Positions 20,148-30,886 of a DNA stretch of 64,000 bases are shown here, in pieces. Position numbers and translations under genes: made by a program. Positions within the stretch are counted from its first letter, which is position 1. Every line of letters starts with the position of its first letter. Under the pieces are notes generated by a model that was given only the letters and a program-made list of their open reading frames with translations, searched no databases and was not told the DNA's origin. The stretch is from Streptomyces sp. NRRL F-5126 (GTDB taxonomy: Bacteria > Actinomycetota > Actinomycetes > Streptomycetales > Streptomycetaceae), in contig NZ_JOFZ01000010.1 of the NCBI RefSeq assembly GCF_000721265.1, positions 186,001 to 250,000 on the forward strand, in the 5' to 3' direction.

Positions 20148-20678
20148 TCACCTGCACCGTAAGTGGTGCAGCATCAGCAGCCCCGCCGCCATGTTCGCCG
20201 CCGGAACGCGGCCCTCCGCGATCAGTGCGGGCACGCGCGCCAGCGGCACCCACGCGCGGCGGGACGACTCGAAGGCGTCCTGGGGGTCGCCGACATGGAT
20301 CGCGCGGTCCGAGAAGAACAGGTGGTGGCGGGCGTCGGAAAGTCCGTTGGAGGGTTCGACGGTCAGCAGGTGGCGCAGCGCGCCCGGCCGCCAGCCGGTC
20401 TCCTCCTCCATCTCCCGTGCGGCGGCCGCCTCGGGGGTCTCACCGTCCTCGACGACGCCCGCGGCCAGCTCCCAGCCCCAGCTGCCGGTGATGAAGCGGT
20501 GGCGCCAGATCATCAGCACCTCGTCGTCCTCATTGACGGCGGTCGCCACCGACACCGGGCGCTGCCGGATCAGGAAGTGGTCGAGGTGGCGTCCGTCCGG
20601 GAGGCGGACGTCCGCCAGATTGACCTGAAACCAGCGGTTTCCATACACATTTCTTTCGCTCAGTTTCGTCCACTGCAC
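20148..20678 (-). CDS. Nudix hydrolase
   Basis: 176 residues. A full Nudix box is visible: G VVEDGE, then TPEAAAAREMEEETGW, matching GX5EX7REUXEEXGU. The flanking regions (FLIRQRPVSVATAVNEDDEVLM, WGWELAAGVVE) resemble ADP-ribose pyrophosphatase-like members that hydrolyse nucleoside diphosphate derivatives. GTG 20678 gives VQWTKLSERNVYGNRWF at the N-terminus, with AGGAAAG upstream. Exact substrate unknown. Confidence 0.9.
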   Translation of the reverse strand: MQWTKLSERNVYGNRWFQVNLADVRLPDGRHLDHFLIRQRPVSVATAVNEDDEVLMIWRHRFITGSWGWELAAGVVEDGETPEAAAAREMEEETGWRPGALRHLLTVEPSNGLSDARHHLFFSDRAIHVGDPQDAFESSRRAWVPLARVPALIAEGRVPAANMAAGLLMLHHLRCR

Positions 20679-20746
20679 GTTTCTGCCATCTTTCCTGAGG
20701 GCCGGTGACACTGTCCCGCGACTTGGTGCCGCGTGACAGGCGCAGG

Positions 20747-21325
20747 TCAGGTCGCGAACGCGCGGATCACGAAGCCGGCGAAGCGCCGGGAGGCCGCCAC
20801 CCGGGTGGTCGTCGACGTCGCACGTAGCCCCTTGTTGGCCATGAGTACGAGGATCAGGTCGTCCAGCACGAAGTCGGGCCGCAGATGACCCGCGTCCTTG
20901 GCCCGCTGAGCCAGCCCCGCGACCGCGTTCAGCGTGTACGCGCGGCCCGCGGCGATGTCCTGCACACCGGGGAAGGACGACAGGAATGCTTCGGTGAAGC
21001 CGCGGTCGCGTGCGTGCAGTTCGCAGATCTTCTCGATCACGAGGCACAGGCCGCGCCACGGGTCGGGGTCGGCGCATCCCTCGTCGACGATGGCGCGGCA
21101 TGCGCTCAGCTTGTCCGCGAAGGCCTCGGCGACCAGCGTCTGCTTGTCCGGGAAGTGACGGTACACGGTGGCGGGCCCCACCCCGGCGTGGCGGGCGATC
21201 TCCCGCATCGGCACGTCGAGGCCCTCGGTCGAGAACAGCGCCCGGGCCGCTTCGAGGATGTGTGCGCGGTTGTTCACCGCGTCGGAACGCTCGGGACGCG
21301 GGGCGTGAGGCAAACGCTCGCTCAT
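20747..21325 (-). CDS. TetR-family repressor
   Basis: 192 residues. N-terminal HTH: RAHILEAARALFSTEG, VPMREIARHAGVGPATVYRHF, PDKQTLVAEAF, then a ligand-binding helical core with few conserved residues. It is divergent from the adjacent oxidoreductase gene; a perfect 20-bp palindrome 17 nt upstream of its start is the likely operator, giving autorepression and control of the neighbour. Confidence 0.94.
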   Translation of the reverse strand: MSERLPHAPRPERSDAVNNRAHILEAARALFSTEGLDVPMREIARHAGVGPATVYRHFPDKQTLVAEAFADKLSACRAIVDEGCADPDPWRGLCLVIEKICELHARDRGFTEAFLSSFPGVQDIAAGRAYTLNAVAGLAQRAKDAGHLRPDFVLDDLILVLMANKGLRATSTTTRVAASRRFAGFVIRAFAT

Positions 21326-21341
21326 GCTCTCACTTTAGCCA

Positions 21342-21361
21342 AACGGACGGGGGCGTCCGTT
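21342..21361. promoter_or_regulatory. TetR operator palindrome
   Basis: AACGGACG, four G, then CGTCCGTT: a perfect 8+4+8 inverted repeat between the divergent TetR and oxidoreductase genes. The AAACGGAC/GTCCGTTT half-site style is common for TetR proteins of this type. Confidence 0.8.
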
Positions 21362-21419
21362 ACGGTCGCGAGAACAGGGCCCCATCGCGGACGGCCTGTT
21401 CAAGAACGTGGAGACGGCA

Positions 21420-22382
21420 TTGAAAGCGATCACGATCCGGACGTACGGAGCCCCCGAGGGGCTCGCTGTCGTCGACCTGCCGGCGCCCGCCCCTGCTGCC
21501 GGGCAGGTGCTGATCGCCACCGAGGCGATCGGCGTCGGCGGCGTCGACACGGTGATCCGCAGTGGGGCTCTGGCCTCCTACGGCTTCAAGCCGGGCTTCA
21601 TTCCCGGCAGCGAGGTCGCGGGGACCGTGACGGCTGTCGGCGACGGCGTCGACGCGTCGTGGATCGGCCGGCGTGTGTGGGGGTTCACCGGCACCGGTGG
21701 CGGCTATGTGGAGCAGGCTGTCGTACCGGTGGAGGAGGTCGTGCTCCTGCCACCACGCCTGCCCTCCGTCGACGCCGTGACTCTCGGCAGCGCAGGCGTG
21801 GTGGCCCACTTCGGGCTGCGCCACGCCCACTTCGCGCCCGGCGAGACGGTCCTGGTGCGTGGCGCGGCCGGCAGCATCGGCATCATGGCGGTGCAGCTCG
21901 CCGCCCGCGGCGGCGCCGCCGCTGTCGCGGTCACGACCTCCTCGGCCGGGCGCGGCGCACGTTTGCGCCGCCTCGGTGCCACGCACGTGCTTGATCGCGC
22001 CGGGGGCGGAGGCGAGGAGGCCCCCGCCGGCTTTGACGTCATCGTCGACGTGGTGGCCGGCGACGACATGCCGTCCTTCTTCGACCGGCTCAACCCGAAC
22101 GGCCGCATCGTGGCCGTGGGTGCTGTCGCGGGCCGGCCGCCCGCCGACTTCGGCACGAGGATGATGGCGGCGTTCCAGAAGTCGATGTCCTTCGCGACCT
22201 TCAGCGCGGCCACCGTGGCGCCGTCCGACCGGCGGGCCGTTCGGGGCGAGCAGTTCGCGGCAGCCGCCGCCGGGGAGATCGAAACGGTGGTGCACGATGT
22301 GCTGCCCCTGGAGGAAGCCGGTCGGGCACATCGGAGAATGGACGCGGGCGAGGTCTTCGGCAGGATCGTGCTGACACCCTGA
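21420..22382 (+). CDS. NADP-dependent zinc-independent oxidoreductase (MDR superfamily)
   Basis: 320 residues from TTG 21420, giving MKAITIRTYGAPEG, the usual start of this family; GGAGA lies five nt before it. GTG 21408 is a longer alternative without SD. GroES-like domain with GSEVAGTVTAVGDGV, then a Rossmann domain with VRGAAGSIGIMAVQLAARGG. Zinc ligands are absent. Likely reduces quinones, enals or other small electrophiles. The divergent TetR gene and intervening palindrome point to induction by a substrate. It converges on the XRE-TPR gene, the two stop codons abutting as TGATCA. Confidence 0.88.
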   Translation: MKAITIRTYGAPEGLAVVDLPAPAPAAGQVLIATEAIGVGGVDTVIRSGALASYGFKPGFIPGSEVAGTVTAVGDGVDASWIGRRVWGFTGTGGGYVEQAVVPVEEVVLLPPRLPSVDAVTLGSAGVVAHFGLRHAHFAPGETVLVRGAAGSIGIMAVQLAARGGAAAVAVTTSSAGRGARLRRLGATHVLDRAGGGGEEAPAGFDVIVDVVAGDDMPSFFDRLNPNGRIVAVGAVAGRPPADFGTRMMAAFQKSMSFATFSAATVAPSDRRAVRGEQFAAAAAGEIETVVHDVLPLEEAGRAHRRMDAGEVFGRIVLTP

Positions 22383-23723
22383 TCAAAGGGGCACCCGGAG
22401 CGCGGTGTCGATGAGGCCCGCCGCCGCGCGCGCGTCGGTGGAGCCGCTTGCCGTGAGCTCGTCGCGTACGCCGCGGAGCCGGTCACGCAGCCGCTGCGAC
22501 TCCATTCCCCGGGCCCGCTCGGCCATTTCGGCGGCCGTCCTGGCCGCCCTGTCGGGCTCGCCCTGGCAGAGTTCGACCGTGCTGAGGATCGCCAGCCGGT
22601 GCACCTTGCCCCGGTCGTGCGCCGGGGAGCGCACGGCCAGCGCCGCGTGCGCCCGCGCGGCCGGCAGGTCGCCGAGGCCCAGCAGCGCCTCCGCCACCTG
22701 GACGTTGAGCAGGCCGGGCTGCACGTAGCCGGTCTCGTCGGGTTCCTGCCCTGGTCTGATGCGCTCGGCCTCCCGCTCGGCGCACCGGATGCGCTCGCGC
22801 GCGGAGGCGCTGTCGCCGAGTTGCGCGTACGCCTTGGCCTGCATCGCGTACAGGTCCGTGGCGAGCGCGGGGCTGATGCCGCCGCCCGCCGTGCGCAGCG
22901 CCGCCTCGGCGAAGGAGACCGCCTGCCTGGACTCGCGCAGGAACAGCGACTGGTTGACGAGCAGGGCGATGACGTACGCGCCCAGCGCGCGGTCCCCGCT
23001 TGCCTTGGCGAGGCGCAGGGCCTGGTGGAAGTAGCGCTGCGCGAGGCCCTGCGCGTCGGAGTCGTACGCGCAGATGCCCGCGACGGCGACGAGCGCGCCC
23101 GTGGCCCGGTGCAGCTGCCTGCCGAGCCCGTCGCCGTAGCTGCCGCGCAGCAGCGGGGCCGTCTGCACGCCGAGGAAGCGCACGACGCGCGCCCGCGTGG
23201 CCACTCCCCCGGCCCGCCGGTACATGTGCTCGTAGTGCGCACGCGCGGAGCGCAGCGTCTCGATGTCGGAAGGACGCACCCTGGCCACGCCGTCGCGCGA
23301 CACGTCCGCGTCGTCCGGCGGGTTCTCCCACTCCCATACGGGCATCACCGCCGGTGTCCCCCGCATCGCGGGCACCTCGACGGCCCGCGCCCCGTGCTGC
23401 TCGTCGCCGCGCCACAGCGCGGTGGCGCGCTCGACGAACCCGGCGAGCGGTGTCGCGCCGGGGGCGGCGTGGCCGCCCGGGACGCCGAATCCCGCCTCGT
23501 CGAGCGTCACAGGACGGCCGAGCCGGTCGCCGAGGATCTCGCAGATCAGGTCGGGCACCCGGCCGCGCGGCCGCTGGCCGCGCAGCCAGCGCGAGACGGC
23601 CGTGTGGTCGTAGCGAAGGCCGGCTCCCGCGGCCTGGCCCGCCTGGTTGACCCGGAGGGCCAGGCCCGCGTGGGAGACGCCCGCCTCCGCGAGCAGGGCG
23701 TCAAGCAGGGTGTTCGGCTGCAT
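22383..23723 (-). CDS. XRE-type regulator with TPR-rich C-terminal domain
   Basis: 446 residues. The N-terminus (about 1-80) has a divergent HTH (LLAEAGVSHAGLALRVNQA, TAVSRWLRGQRPRG). The remainder is a helical solenoid with TPR-like units: RYFHQALRLAKASGD, AKAYAQLGDSASARE, EALLGLGDLPAARAHA. This layout resembles the Streptomyces NsdA-type regulators that restrain differentiation and antibiotic production; that relation is an inference from architecture and memory. TPR-bearing XRE proteins often respond to peptides or other ligands. No partner gene is adjacent. Confidence 0.8.
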   Translation of the reverse strand: MQPNTLLDALLAEAGVSHAGLALRVNQAGQAAGAGLRYDHTAVSRWLRGQRPRGRVPDLICEILGDRLGRPVTLDEAGFGVPGGHAAPGATPLAGFVERATALWRGDEQHGARAVEVPAMRGTPAVMPVWEWENPPDDADVSRDGVARVRPSDIETLRSARAHYEHMYRRAGGVATRARVVRFLGVQTAPLLRGSYGDGLGRQLHRATGALVAVAGICAYDSDAQGLAQRYFHQALRLAKASGDRALGAYVIALLVNQSLFLRESRQAVSFAEAALRTAGGGISPALATDLYAMQAKAYAQLGDSASARERIRCAEREAERIRPGQEPDETGYVQPGLLNVQVAEALLGLGDLPAARAHAALAVRSPAHDRGKVHRLAILSTVELCQGEPDRAARTAAEMAERARGMESQRLRDRLRGVRDELTASGSTDARAAAGLIDTALRVPL

Positions 23724-24070
23724 GTCCCCTCCGGTGGCTCGGCCGGTTCAGCGTAGTGAACACGCGCGCGCACGGGGTGTGAACGCCGAGTCCGTAACCG
23801 AAAGGTGCGCGCCCTGCCCCGGCGCGCGAGCCCGCGGTTGACTGAACGTCCTCGCAAGAGGCGGCCGGGCCGCCGGCTCCCCCTCGTACAGTGGGCGGCC
23901 CGTACCCCGCGTCGTCCGCCCTGCCGGCCTGCCCGACGCTCCGCGGCAGGGCGGGCGGCGCCGGCCGCGAGGGGTTACGGCCGCACCGGAACAACGCGCG
24001 AGGGGCGCCTGACGGAACCGGTCCGTCGGGCGCCCCTCGCGCGTTCAGGCGTACCGGAGTACGCGTGCCC
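23724..24070. other. Interval between XRE-TPR regulator and pheT
   Basis: 347 nt without a gene. The left part should carry the promoter of the minus-strand XRE-TPR gene, but I see no distinct box. The right part holds the large pheST terminator. Confidence 0.5.
23993..24045 (-). terminator. Large pheST terminator hairpin
   Basis: AACGCGCGAGGGGCGCC (23993-24009) pairs with GGCGCCCCTCGCGCGTT (24029-24045), and an inner GACGGA/TCCGTC adds further pairs, making a stem well over 20 bp. It lies 25 nt beyond the pheT stop. Confidence 0.85.
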
Positions 24071-26598
24071 TCATGCCCCGCGCAGCACCGCGCCCGCGCG
24101 GTCGGCGGCGAGCGCCACCGCCGCGTCGCGCGCCGCCGTGGCCTCCTCGACCGTCAGCGTGCGGTCGGGCGCGCGGAAGCGCAGCGCGTACGCGAGCGAC
24201 TTGTGGCCCGTGCCGATCTGCTCGCCCTCGAACACGTCGAACAGCCGGATGGACTCGAGCAGCGGGCCCGCGCCCTCGCGCAGCGCGCGCTCCACGTCCG
24301 CCGCCGGTACGTCGCGCTCGACGATCAGCGCGACGTCCTGCGTGGCGACCGGGAAGGTCGAGATGCGCGGTGCCCGCGCGACGCCGTCGCCGGCCCGCTC
24401 GACGAGGTCGAGGTCCACCTCGGCCGCGCAGGTGCGCTCCGGCAGCCCGAGCGCCTGCACGGCGCGCGGGTGCAGCTCGCCCGCGTGGCCGACGAGGGTC
24501 TCCCGGCCGCCGACGGCCGCGTACAGGGCCGCGCACCGGCCCGGGTGCCACGGCTCGTACTGCTCGGCCCGCACGGTGAGTTCGACACCGGCTTCCCTGG
24601 CCACTGTCCGCGCGGCCTCGACGGCGTCGGCCCACTGGGCTGCGCGGCCGCCGCCCCACCAGCCGGCCTGCTCGCGGCCGCCCGCGAGCACGACGGCCAC
24701 GTGGCGCGGCTGGTGCGGCAACGCGTCGTCCAGCGTGGCGAGTTGCTCGTCCGTCGGCCGGTGGTCGACGGGCAGCCGTTCGGGCACGCTCTCCGTGCCT
24801 GTGGGCTGGAAGACGAGCCCCGTCTCGAACAGCGCCAGGTCGTGCGAGCCGCGGCCGTGGTTGCGGCGCAGCGCGCCGAGCAGACCGGGCAGCAGCGTGG
24901 TGCGCAGCTCGGGCTCCTCGTCGGAGAGCGGGTTGACGAGCGTCACCGTGCGGCGGCGCGCGTCGCCCGCCGCCACGCCGAGCCGGTCGAGCACGGCCTG
25001 GCCCATGAACGGGTTGTCGAGCGCCTCGACGTAGCCGGCGCCGGCGAGCGCGCGCCCGACCCTGCGGTGCAGCCGCTGCCGCTCGGTCAGGCCGCGGCCC
25101 GAGGGGGGCGTGGGCAGCGTGGAGGGCAGGTTCTCGTAGCCCTCCAGCCTGATGACCTCCTCCGCGAGGTCGTTGGGCTCGCACAGGTCCGACCGCCAGG
25201 ACGGCACGGTGACGATCAGCTCGTCCTGCCCGTAGACGTCGCAGCCGATCTGCTGGAGGCGGCGCACGACCGTCTCCCTGCCGTACCTGACGCCCGCGAC
25301 GCGGTCGCAGTGGTCGGCCGGCATGGCGATGGTGTGCGGCGCGGACGGCGCGATGATCTCGGTGACGCCTGCCTCGGCGGACGCGCCCGCGAGCAGCACC
25401 AGCAGGTCGACGGTGCGCTGCGCCGCCGCCGGGCCCGCGAGCGGGTCGACCGCGCGCTCGAAGCGCCGGGACGCCTCGGAGGCCAGCTTGTGGCGGCGCG
25501 CCGTGCGGGCGATGGACAGCGGGTCGAAGTGCGCGGCCTCGATGACGACCTCGGTGGTGCCGGTGACCTCGCCGGTCTCCGCGTCGGTCACCGTGTCGGC
25601 GATCTCGGTGTGCGCGCCGCCCATCACGCCGGCGAGGCCGATGGGGCCGCGCTCGTCGGTGATGACCAGGTCCTGCGCGTCGAGGACCCGCTGGACGTCG
25701 TCGAGGGTGGTGAGCTTCTCGCCCATCTCGGCGCGGCGCACGCCGACGGGGCCGCTGAGGCGGGTCCTGTCGTACGCGTGCAGCGGCTGCCCGAGTTCGA
25801 GCATCACGTAGTTGGTGATGTCGACGGCAAGGGAGACCGGCCGCATGCCGGCCTTCTGCAGGCGGCGGGTGAGCCAGAGCGGGGAGCGCGCCTCAGGCTG
25901 CACGCCGGTGACCGTGCGCAGGGTGATCCGGTCGCAGCCGATCGGGTCGGAGACCTGCGCCGGGTACCCGTGCGAGTTGGGCGCGGGGACGTCGAGCAGC
26001 GCGGGGTCGCGCAGCGGCAGCCCGTAGGCGATGGCCGTCTCGCGGGCGATGCCGCGCATCGACAGGCAGTAGCCGCGGTCCGGCGTGACGGCGATGTCCA
26101 GGACCTCGTCGACGAGTTCGAGCAGCTCGATGGCGTCGGTGCCGACCTCGTGCTCGGGCGGCAGGACGATGATGCCCTTCGTACCGTCATCGCCCATGCC
26201 CAGCTCGTCGCTTGAGCAGATCATGCCGTGCGAGACCCTGCCGTAGGTCTTGCGCGCGGAGATCGCGAAGCCGCCGGGCAGCTCGGCGCCCGGCAGGACC
26301 ACGACGACCTTGTCGCCGACGGCGAAGTTGCGGGCGCCGCAGACGATCTCCTGCGGCTCCCCCGTCTTATTGGCCATGCCCACGTCGACGGTGCAGAAGC
26401 GGATGGGCTTCTTGAAGCCCTCCAGCTCCTCGATGGTGCGCACCTGACCGACGACGAGGGGGCCCTTGAGCCCGGCGCCGAGCTGTTCGACGGTCTCGAC
26501 CTCGAGGCCCGCGGACACAAGTCTGGCCTGCACGTCGCGGCCGGTCTGCGTCGCCGGCAGCTCGACGTACTCCCGCAGCCAGGAAAGCGGGACCCGCA

Positions 26599-26599
<1 letters not shown>
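24071..26599 (-). CDS. pheT: Phenylalanyl-tRNA synthetase beta subunit
   Basis: 842 residues, normal length for a bacterial PheT. N-terminal [12 protein letters not shown], then the tRNA-binding OB-fold (about 40-155), B3/B4 editing region with [16 protein letters not shown] and [14 protein letters not shown] block, B5 domain with [21 protein letters not shown], the catalytic-like core, and a C-terminal anticodon-binding FDX-ACB domain ([19 protein letters not shown]). With PheS it forms the (alpha-beta)2 enzyme. Its ATG overlaps the pheS TGA by one base (TGATG), coupling subunit synthesis. Confidence 0.98.
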
Positions 26600-27852
<1,253 letters not shown>

Positions 27853-27887
27853 AAGGTCCGGTGAAGGTGGCAGAGCCCGCGGTCCGC

Positions 27888-28997
27888 TCAGGCCATGAAG
27901 GCCGGCGCGCCCACGGGCAACGTAAATCGGAACTCGGCGCCGCCGCTCGGCCCCCTGCCGACCGTGATCGTCCCACCGTGGGCCTCGACGATGCCCTTGA
28001 CGATGTAGAGGCCGAGCCCCGTGCCGCCGCGCTTGCTGCCGCGCCAGAAGCGGGTGAAGACGCGGCCCATCGACTCCTCGGGGATGCCGGGGCCTTCGTC
28101 GCGCACGGTGACCGCCGTTCCCTTCTCCGTGTTCCTGCCTTCGCTGGGCTCGGCGCCGTCGCCCGCGGCCGTGGCCGTGGCCTCGGCGGGCGCCACCTCG
28201 ATCGTGACAGTTCCCTCACCGTGGCGCACCGCGTTTTCCAGCAGGTTGCCGAGCACCTGGTCGACCTTGTCGGGGTCGGCCCACAGGTCGGGCAGCGGCT
28301 GCTGGACGCGCACGAGGAACCGGTCGGGCGGCTGCCCGGCCGCCGTGTGCGCCTGGACGTGGCGCCACACGGCCGCCGCCACGTCGACCGGCTGGCGGCG
28401 CACCTCGAGGCGGCCCGAGTCGATACGCGAGATGTCGAGCAGCTCGGCGATCAGCCGCGTGACGCGGTCGGCGTCCGCGTCGACGGTCTCCAGCATCAGC
28501 CGTTTCTGGTCGTCGGTGAACCGCTCCCACTTGGCGAGCAGCGTCGCCGTGAACCCTTTGACGGAGGTGAGCGGGGAGCGCAGTTCGTGCGCGACGGTCG
28601 CGATCAGCTCGGCGTGGCTCAGCTCGGTGCGCCGCCGCGCCTCGGTGCCGCGTACGCAGACGACGACCCTGCTGACGGGTCCGGTGGGCCGGGTGCGCAC
28701 GTAGCGCGCGGAGACCAGCACCTCGTGGCCCGACGGCAGCAGCAGGTTGCGCTCCGGCTGTCCCGCACGGATCGCGAGCCCGCCGTACGGGTCGGTCAGC
28801 GCCCACCAGCGGCGCCCCTTGAGGTCTTCGAGCGGCAGCGCCGTCTCGAGCGGCCTGCCGAGCGCGGTGGACGCGCGCACGCCGGTGATGCGGGCGGCCG
28901 CCGTGTTGAAGGCGACGACCCGGCCGCCCTCGTCGGCGACGACCAGTCCGTCGGGCAGGTCGTCGGGATCCACCCCGCTGCGCGTGCCGGCCGTCAT
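27888..28997 (-). CDS. PAS-domain sensor histidine kinase
   Basis: 369 residues, soluble. N-terminal PAS (about 10-110: DGLVVADEGGRVVAFNTAAARITG), then HisKA with the phosphoacceptor in IATVAHELRSPLTSVKG, and HATPase with the N box NLLENAVRHG, G1 DEGPGIPEE and G2 GGTGLGLYIVKGI. A low-complexity acidic/Ala insert separates N and G1 boxes. No response regulator gene is adjacent, so the partner is elsewhere. A TAGTCT -10 (complement of 29042-29047) places the transcript start near 29035, downstream of the longer ATG 29042, so ATG 28997 is preferred. Confidence 0.93.
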   Translation of the reverse strand: MTAGTRSGVDPDDLPDGLVVADEGGRVVAFNTAAARITGVRASTALGRPLETALPLEDLKGRRWWALTDPYGGLAIRAGQPERNLLLPSGHEVLVSARYVRTRPTGPVSRVVVCVRGTEARRRTELSHAELIATVAHELRSPLTSVKGFTATLLAKWERFTDDQKRLMLETVDADADRVTRLIAELLDISRIDSGRLEVRRQPVDVAAAVWRHVQAHTAAGQPPDRFLVRVQQPLPDLWADPDKVDQVLGNLLENAVRHGEGTVTIEVAPAEATATAAGDGAEPSEGRNTEKGTAVTVRDEGPGIPEESMGRVFTRFWRGSKRGGTGLGLYIVKGIVEAHGGTITVGRGPSGGAEFRFTLPVGAPAFMA

Positions 28998-29088
28998 CCC
29001 CGTGTGCCCCTTCTCCCAGCGCGGTGGGCGCCGAGGGCGCAAGACTACTAGCCGCGGGGTTCCGGTCGGAGGGGTTCCGGCGGTGTGC

Positions 29089-29934
29089 TCAGGAGCGGTT
29101 ACGGCGAGCGCCCCGGCGCTGGGCGCGGGACGACGCGTAGAGGCAGACCGCCGCCGCGGTGGCGAGGTTGAGGCTCTCCGCCTTGCCGTGGATGGGGACG
29201 CGCACGACCGCGTCGGCGAGGGCGCGCGTCTCCTCGGGCAGCCCCCACGCCTCGTTGCCGAAGACCCAGGCCGTGGGGGCGCTCATGGTGCCCGCGTCCA
29301 GTTCGTCGTCCAGGTCGGCGCTGCCCGCGCCGTCGGCGGCCAGGACGCGTACGCCCGCTGCCGCGAGGCCCGCAACCGCGTGTTCGACGGGGACGCCGAC
29401 GGCGACCGGCAGGTGGAAGAGGGAGCCCGCGGAGGCGCGTACGGCCTTCGGGTTGTAGGCGTCGACGGACGCGTCGGTCAGCACGACGGCGTCGGCGCCC
29501 GCCGCGTCCGCGCAGCGCAGCACCGTGCCCGCGTTGCCGGGGTCGCGTACGTGCGCGAGCACGGCCACCAGGCGCGGCCGGGCCGCGACGATGTCCTCGA
29601 ACCGTGTGTCGAGGAAGCGGCACACGCCGAGCAGCCCCTGCGGGGTGACGGTGTCCGCGAGGTCGGCGACGACGGCGTCCGGCGCATGGTGGATCAGCGT
29701 GCCGCCGGCGCGGGCCGCGGCCACCAGGTCCGCGTGCCGCTCGGCCGCCTCCGCGGTGGCGAACAGTTCGAGCAGCGTCGGCGTGGATCCGGGCGCGTGG
29801 GCGATCGCCTCGCGCACGGCCTGCGGCCCCTCGGCGAGGAACCTGCGCTCCTTGGCGCGGAAGGACCGCTTGGCGAGCCGCCGCGCGGCCGTGACGCGCG
29901 TGGAGCGCGGGGAGATCAGCTCGGGGGCGGCCAT
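29089..29934 (-). CDS. TrmH/SpoU-family RNA 2'-O-methyltransferase
   Basis: 281 residues. N-terminal substrate-binding region (RSFRAKERRFLAEGPQAVREA) typical of 23S rRNA ribose methyltransferases, then the SPOUT knot with HVRDPGNAGTVLRCADAAGA (motif 1), VFGNEAWGLPEE (motif 2) and IPIHGKAESLNLATAAAV (motif 3, SAM binding; VPIHGKAESLNLATA as read). ATG 29934 gives MAAPELISPRSTR, behind GAGAGGG about 13 nt upstream; a longer frame runs through the rplT terminator. It lies downstream of infC-rpmI-rplT, consistent with a ribosome-related role. Confidence 0.93.
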   Translation of the reverse strand: MAAPELISPRSTRVTAARRLAKRSFRAKERRFLAEGPQAVREAIAHAPGSTPTLLELFATAEAAERHADLVAAARAGGTLIHHAPDAVVADLADTVTPQGLLGVCRFLDTRFEDIVAARPRLVAVLAHVRDPGNAGTVLRCADAAGADAVVLTDASVDAYNPKAVRASAGSLFHLPVAVGVPVEHAVAGLAAAGVRVLAADGAGSADLDDELDAGTMSAPTAWVFGNEAWGLPEETRALADAVVRVPIHGKAESLNLATAAAVCLYASSRAQRRGARRNRS

Positions 29935-30015
29935 GGGCTGCGGGTCCCTCTCTTCGTCGCCGTCCGCACGGGCCTTCACCGTCCGCACGGGCGAAACCGC
30001 TGGTGAACGCACAGA

Positions 30016-30040
30016 ACCCGCAGGCGGCACGCCTGCGGGT
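30016..30040 (-). terminator. Terminator of the infC-rpmI-rplT operon
   Basis: ACCCGCAGGC pairs perfectly with GCCTGCGGGT around a 5-nt loop, 31 nt after the rplT stop and before the methyltransferase start. Confidence 0.8.
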
Positions 30041-30070
30041 CCCGTACGGTGAGCCTGTGCTCCGGCCGGA

Positions 30071-30457
30071 TCAGGCCGCGGCCTTCGGCGCGTTCACGTC
30101 GCTCGGCAGCGCCTTCTGCGCGACCTCGACGAGCGCGGCGAAGGCACCGGCGTCGTTGACCGCGAGCTCGGCGAGGATCTTGCGGTCCACCTCGACGTTG
30201 GCGGCCTTCAGGCCCTGGATGAAGCGGTTGTACGTCATGCCGTTGGCGCGTGCCGCGGCGTTGATGCGCTGGATCCAGAGCTGGCGGAAGTCGCCCTTGC
30301 GCTTCTTGCGGTCGTTGTAGTTGTAGACGAGGGAGTGGGTGACCTGCTCCTTCGCCTTGCGGTACAGGCGCGACCGCTGGCCGCGGTAGCCGCTGGCCTG
30401 CTCGAGGATCGCCCGGCGCTTCTTGTGCGCGTTGATTGCCCGCTTGACGCGTGCCAC
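30071..30457 (-). CDS. rplT: 50S ribosomal protein L20
   Basis: 128 residues, standard length plus a short C-terminal tail. Begins [20 protein letters not shown], contains [15 protein letters not shown] and ends in the L20 globular part ([17 protein letters not shown]). Essential early 50S assembly protein and, in several bacteria, an autorepressor of this operon. Third gene of infC-rpmI-rplT. Confidence 0.99.
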   Translation of the reverse strand: MARVKRAINAHKKRRAILEQASGYRGQRSRLYRKAKEQVTHSLVYNYNDRKKRKGDFRQLWIQRINAAARANGMTYNRFIQGLKAANVEVDRKILAELAVNDAGAFAALVEVAQKALPSDVNAPKAAA

Positions 30458-30561
30458 GTGTCAACTCCTTGTAGCGGGGCCGTGGTCGGTGCACACGACC
30501 CGGAAGTGGTGGGTCCCGGTGGGTCGAGGTCGCGGTCCCCGTGATGCGGGGACCCGGGACC

Positions 30562-30756
30562 TCACAGCCCGAGAAGCTTCTTGATCTTCTTGGTGTCCGC
30601 CGGGGCCATCTCGGCGTTGCCGCTGAGACGACGCGTCACCCGCGAGGACTTGTGCTCCATCAGGTGGCGCTTGCCGGCGCGCTCGCGGAGCACCTTGCCT
30701 GAGCCGGTGACCTTGAAGCGCTTGCTGGCACCCTTGTGCGTCTTGTTCTTCGGCAT
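30562..30756 (-). CDS. rpmI: 50S ribosomal protein L35
   Basis: 64 residues, exact L35 length: [20 protein letters not shown], then [13 protein letters not shown] and a basic tail ending KKIKKLLGL. Lies 130 nt after infC and 104 nt before rplT in the conserved operon. Confidence 0.99.
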   Translation of the reverse strand: MPKNKTHKGASKRFKVTGSGKVLRERAGKRHLMEHKSSRVTRRLSGNAEMAPADTKKIKKLLGL

Positions 30757-30886
30757 GCGCCGTTGTCTCCTCGTCAGTGGCGCTTCCCGGCCGGCGGGCT
30801 CGCCGGCGCGCGGAAGCGTCAGTTCTTTCGATGGGGGTCCCGGGGCGGGCCCGGAACCGGAGGCGTTCTGGTGGAGCGCCCTCGGC

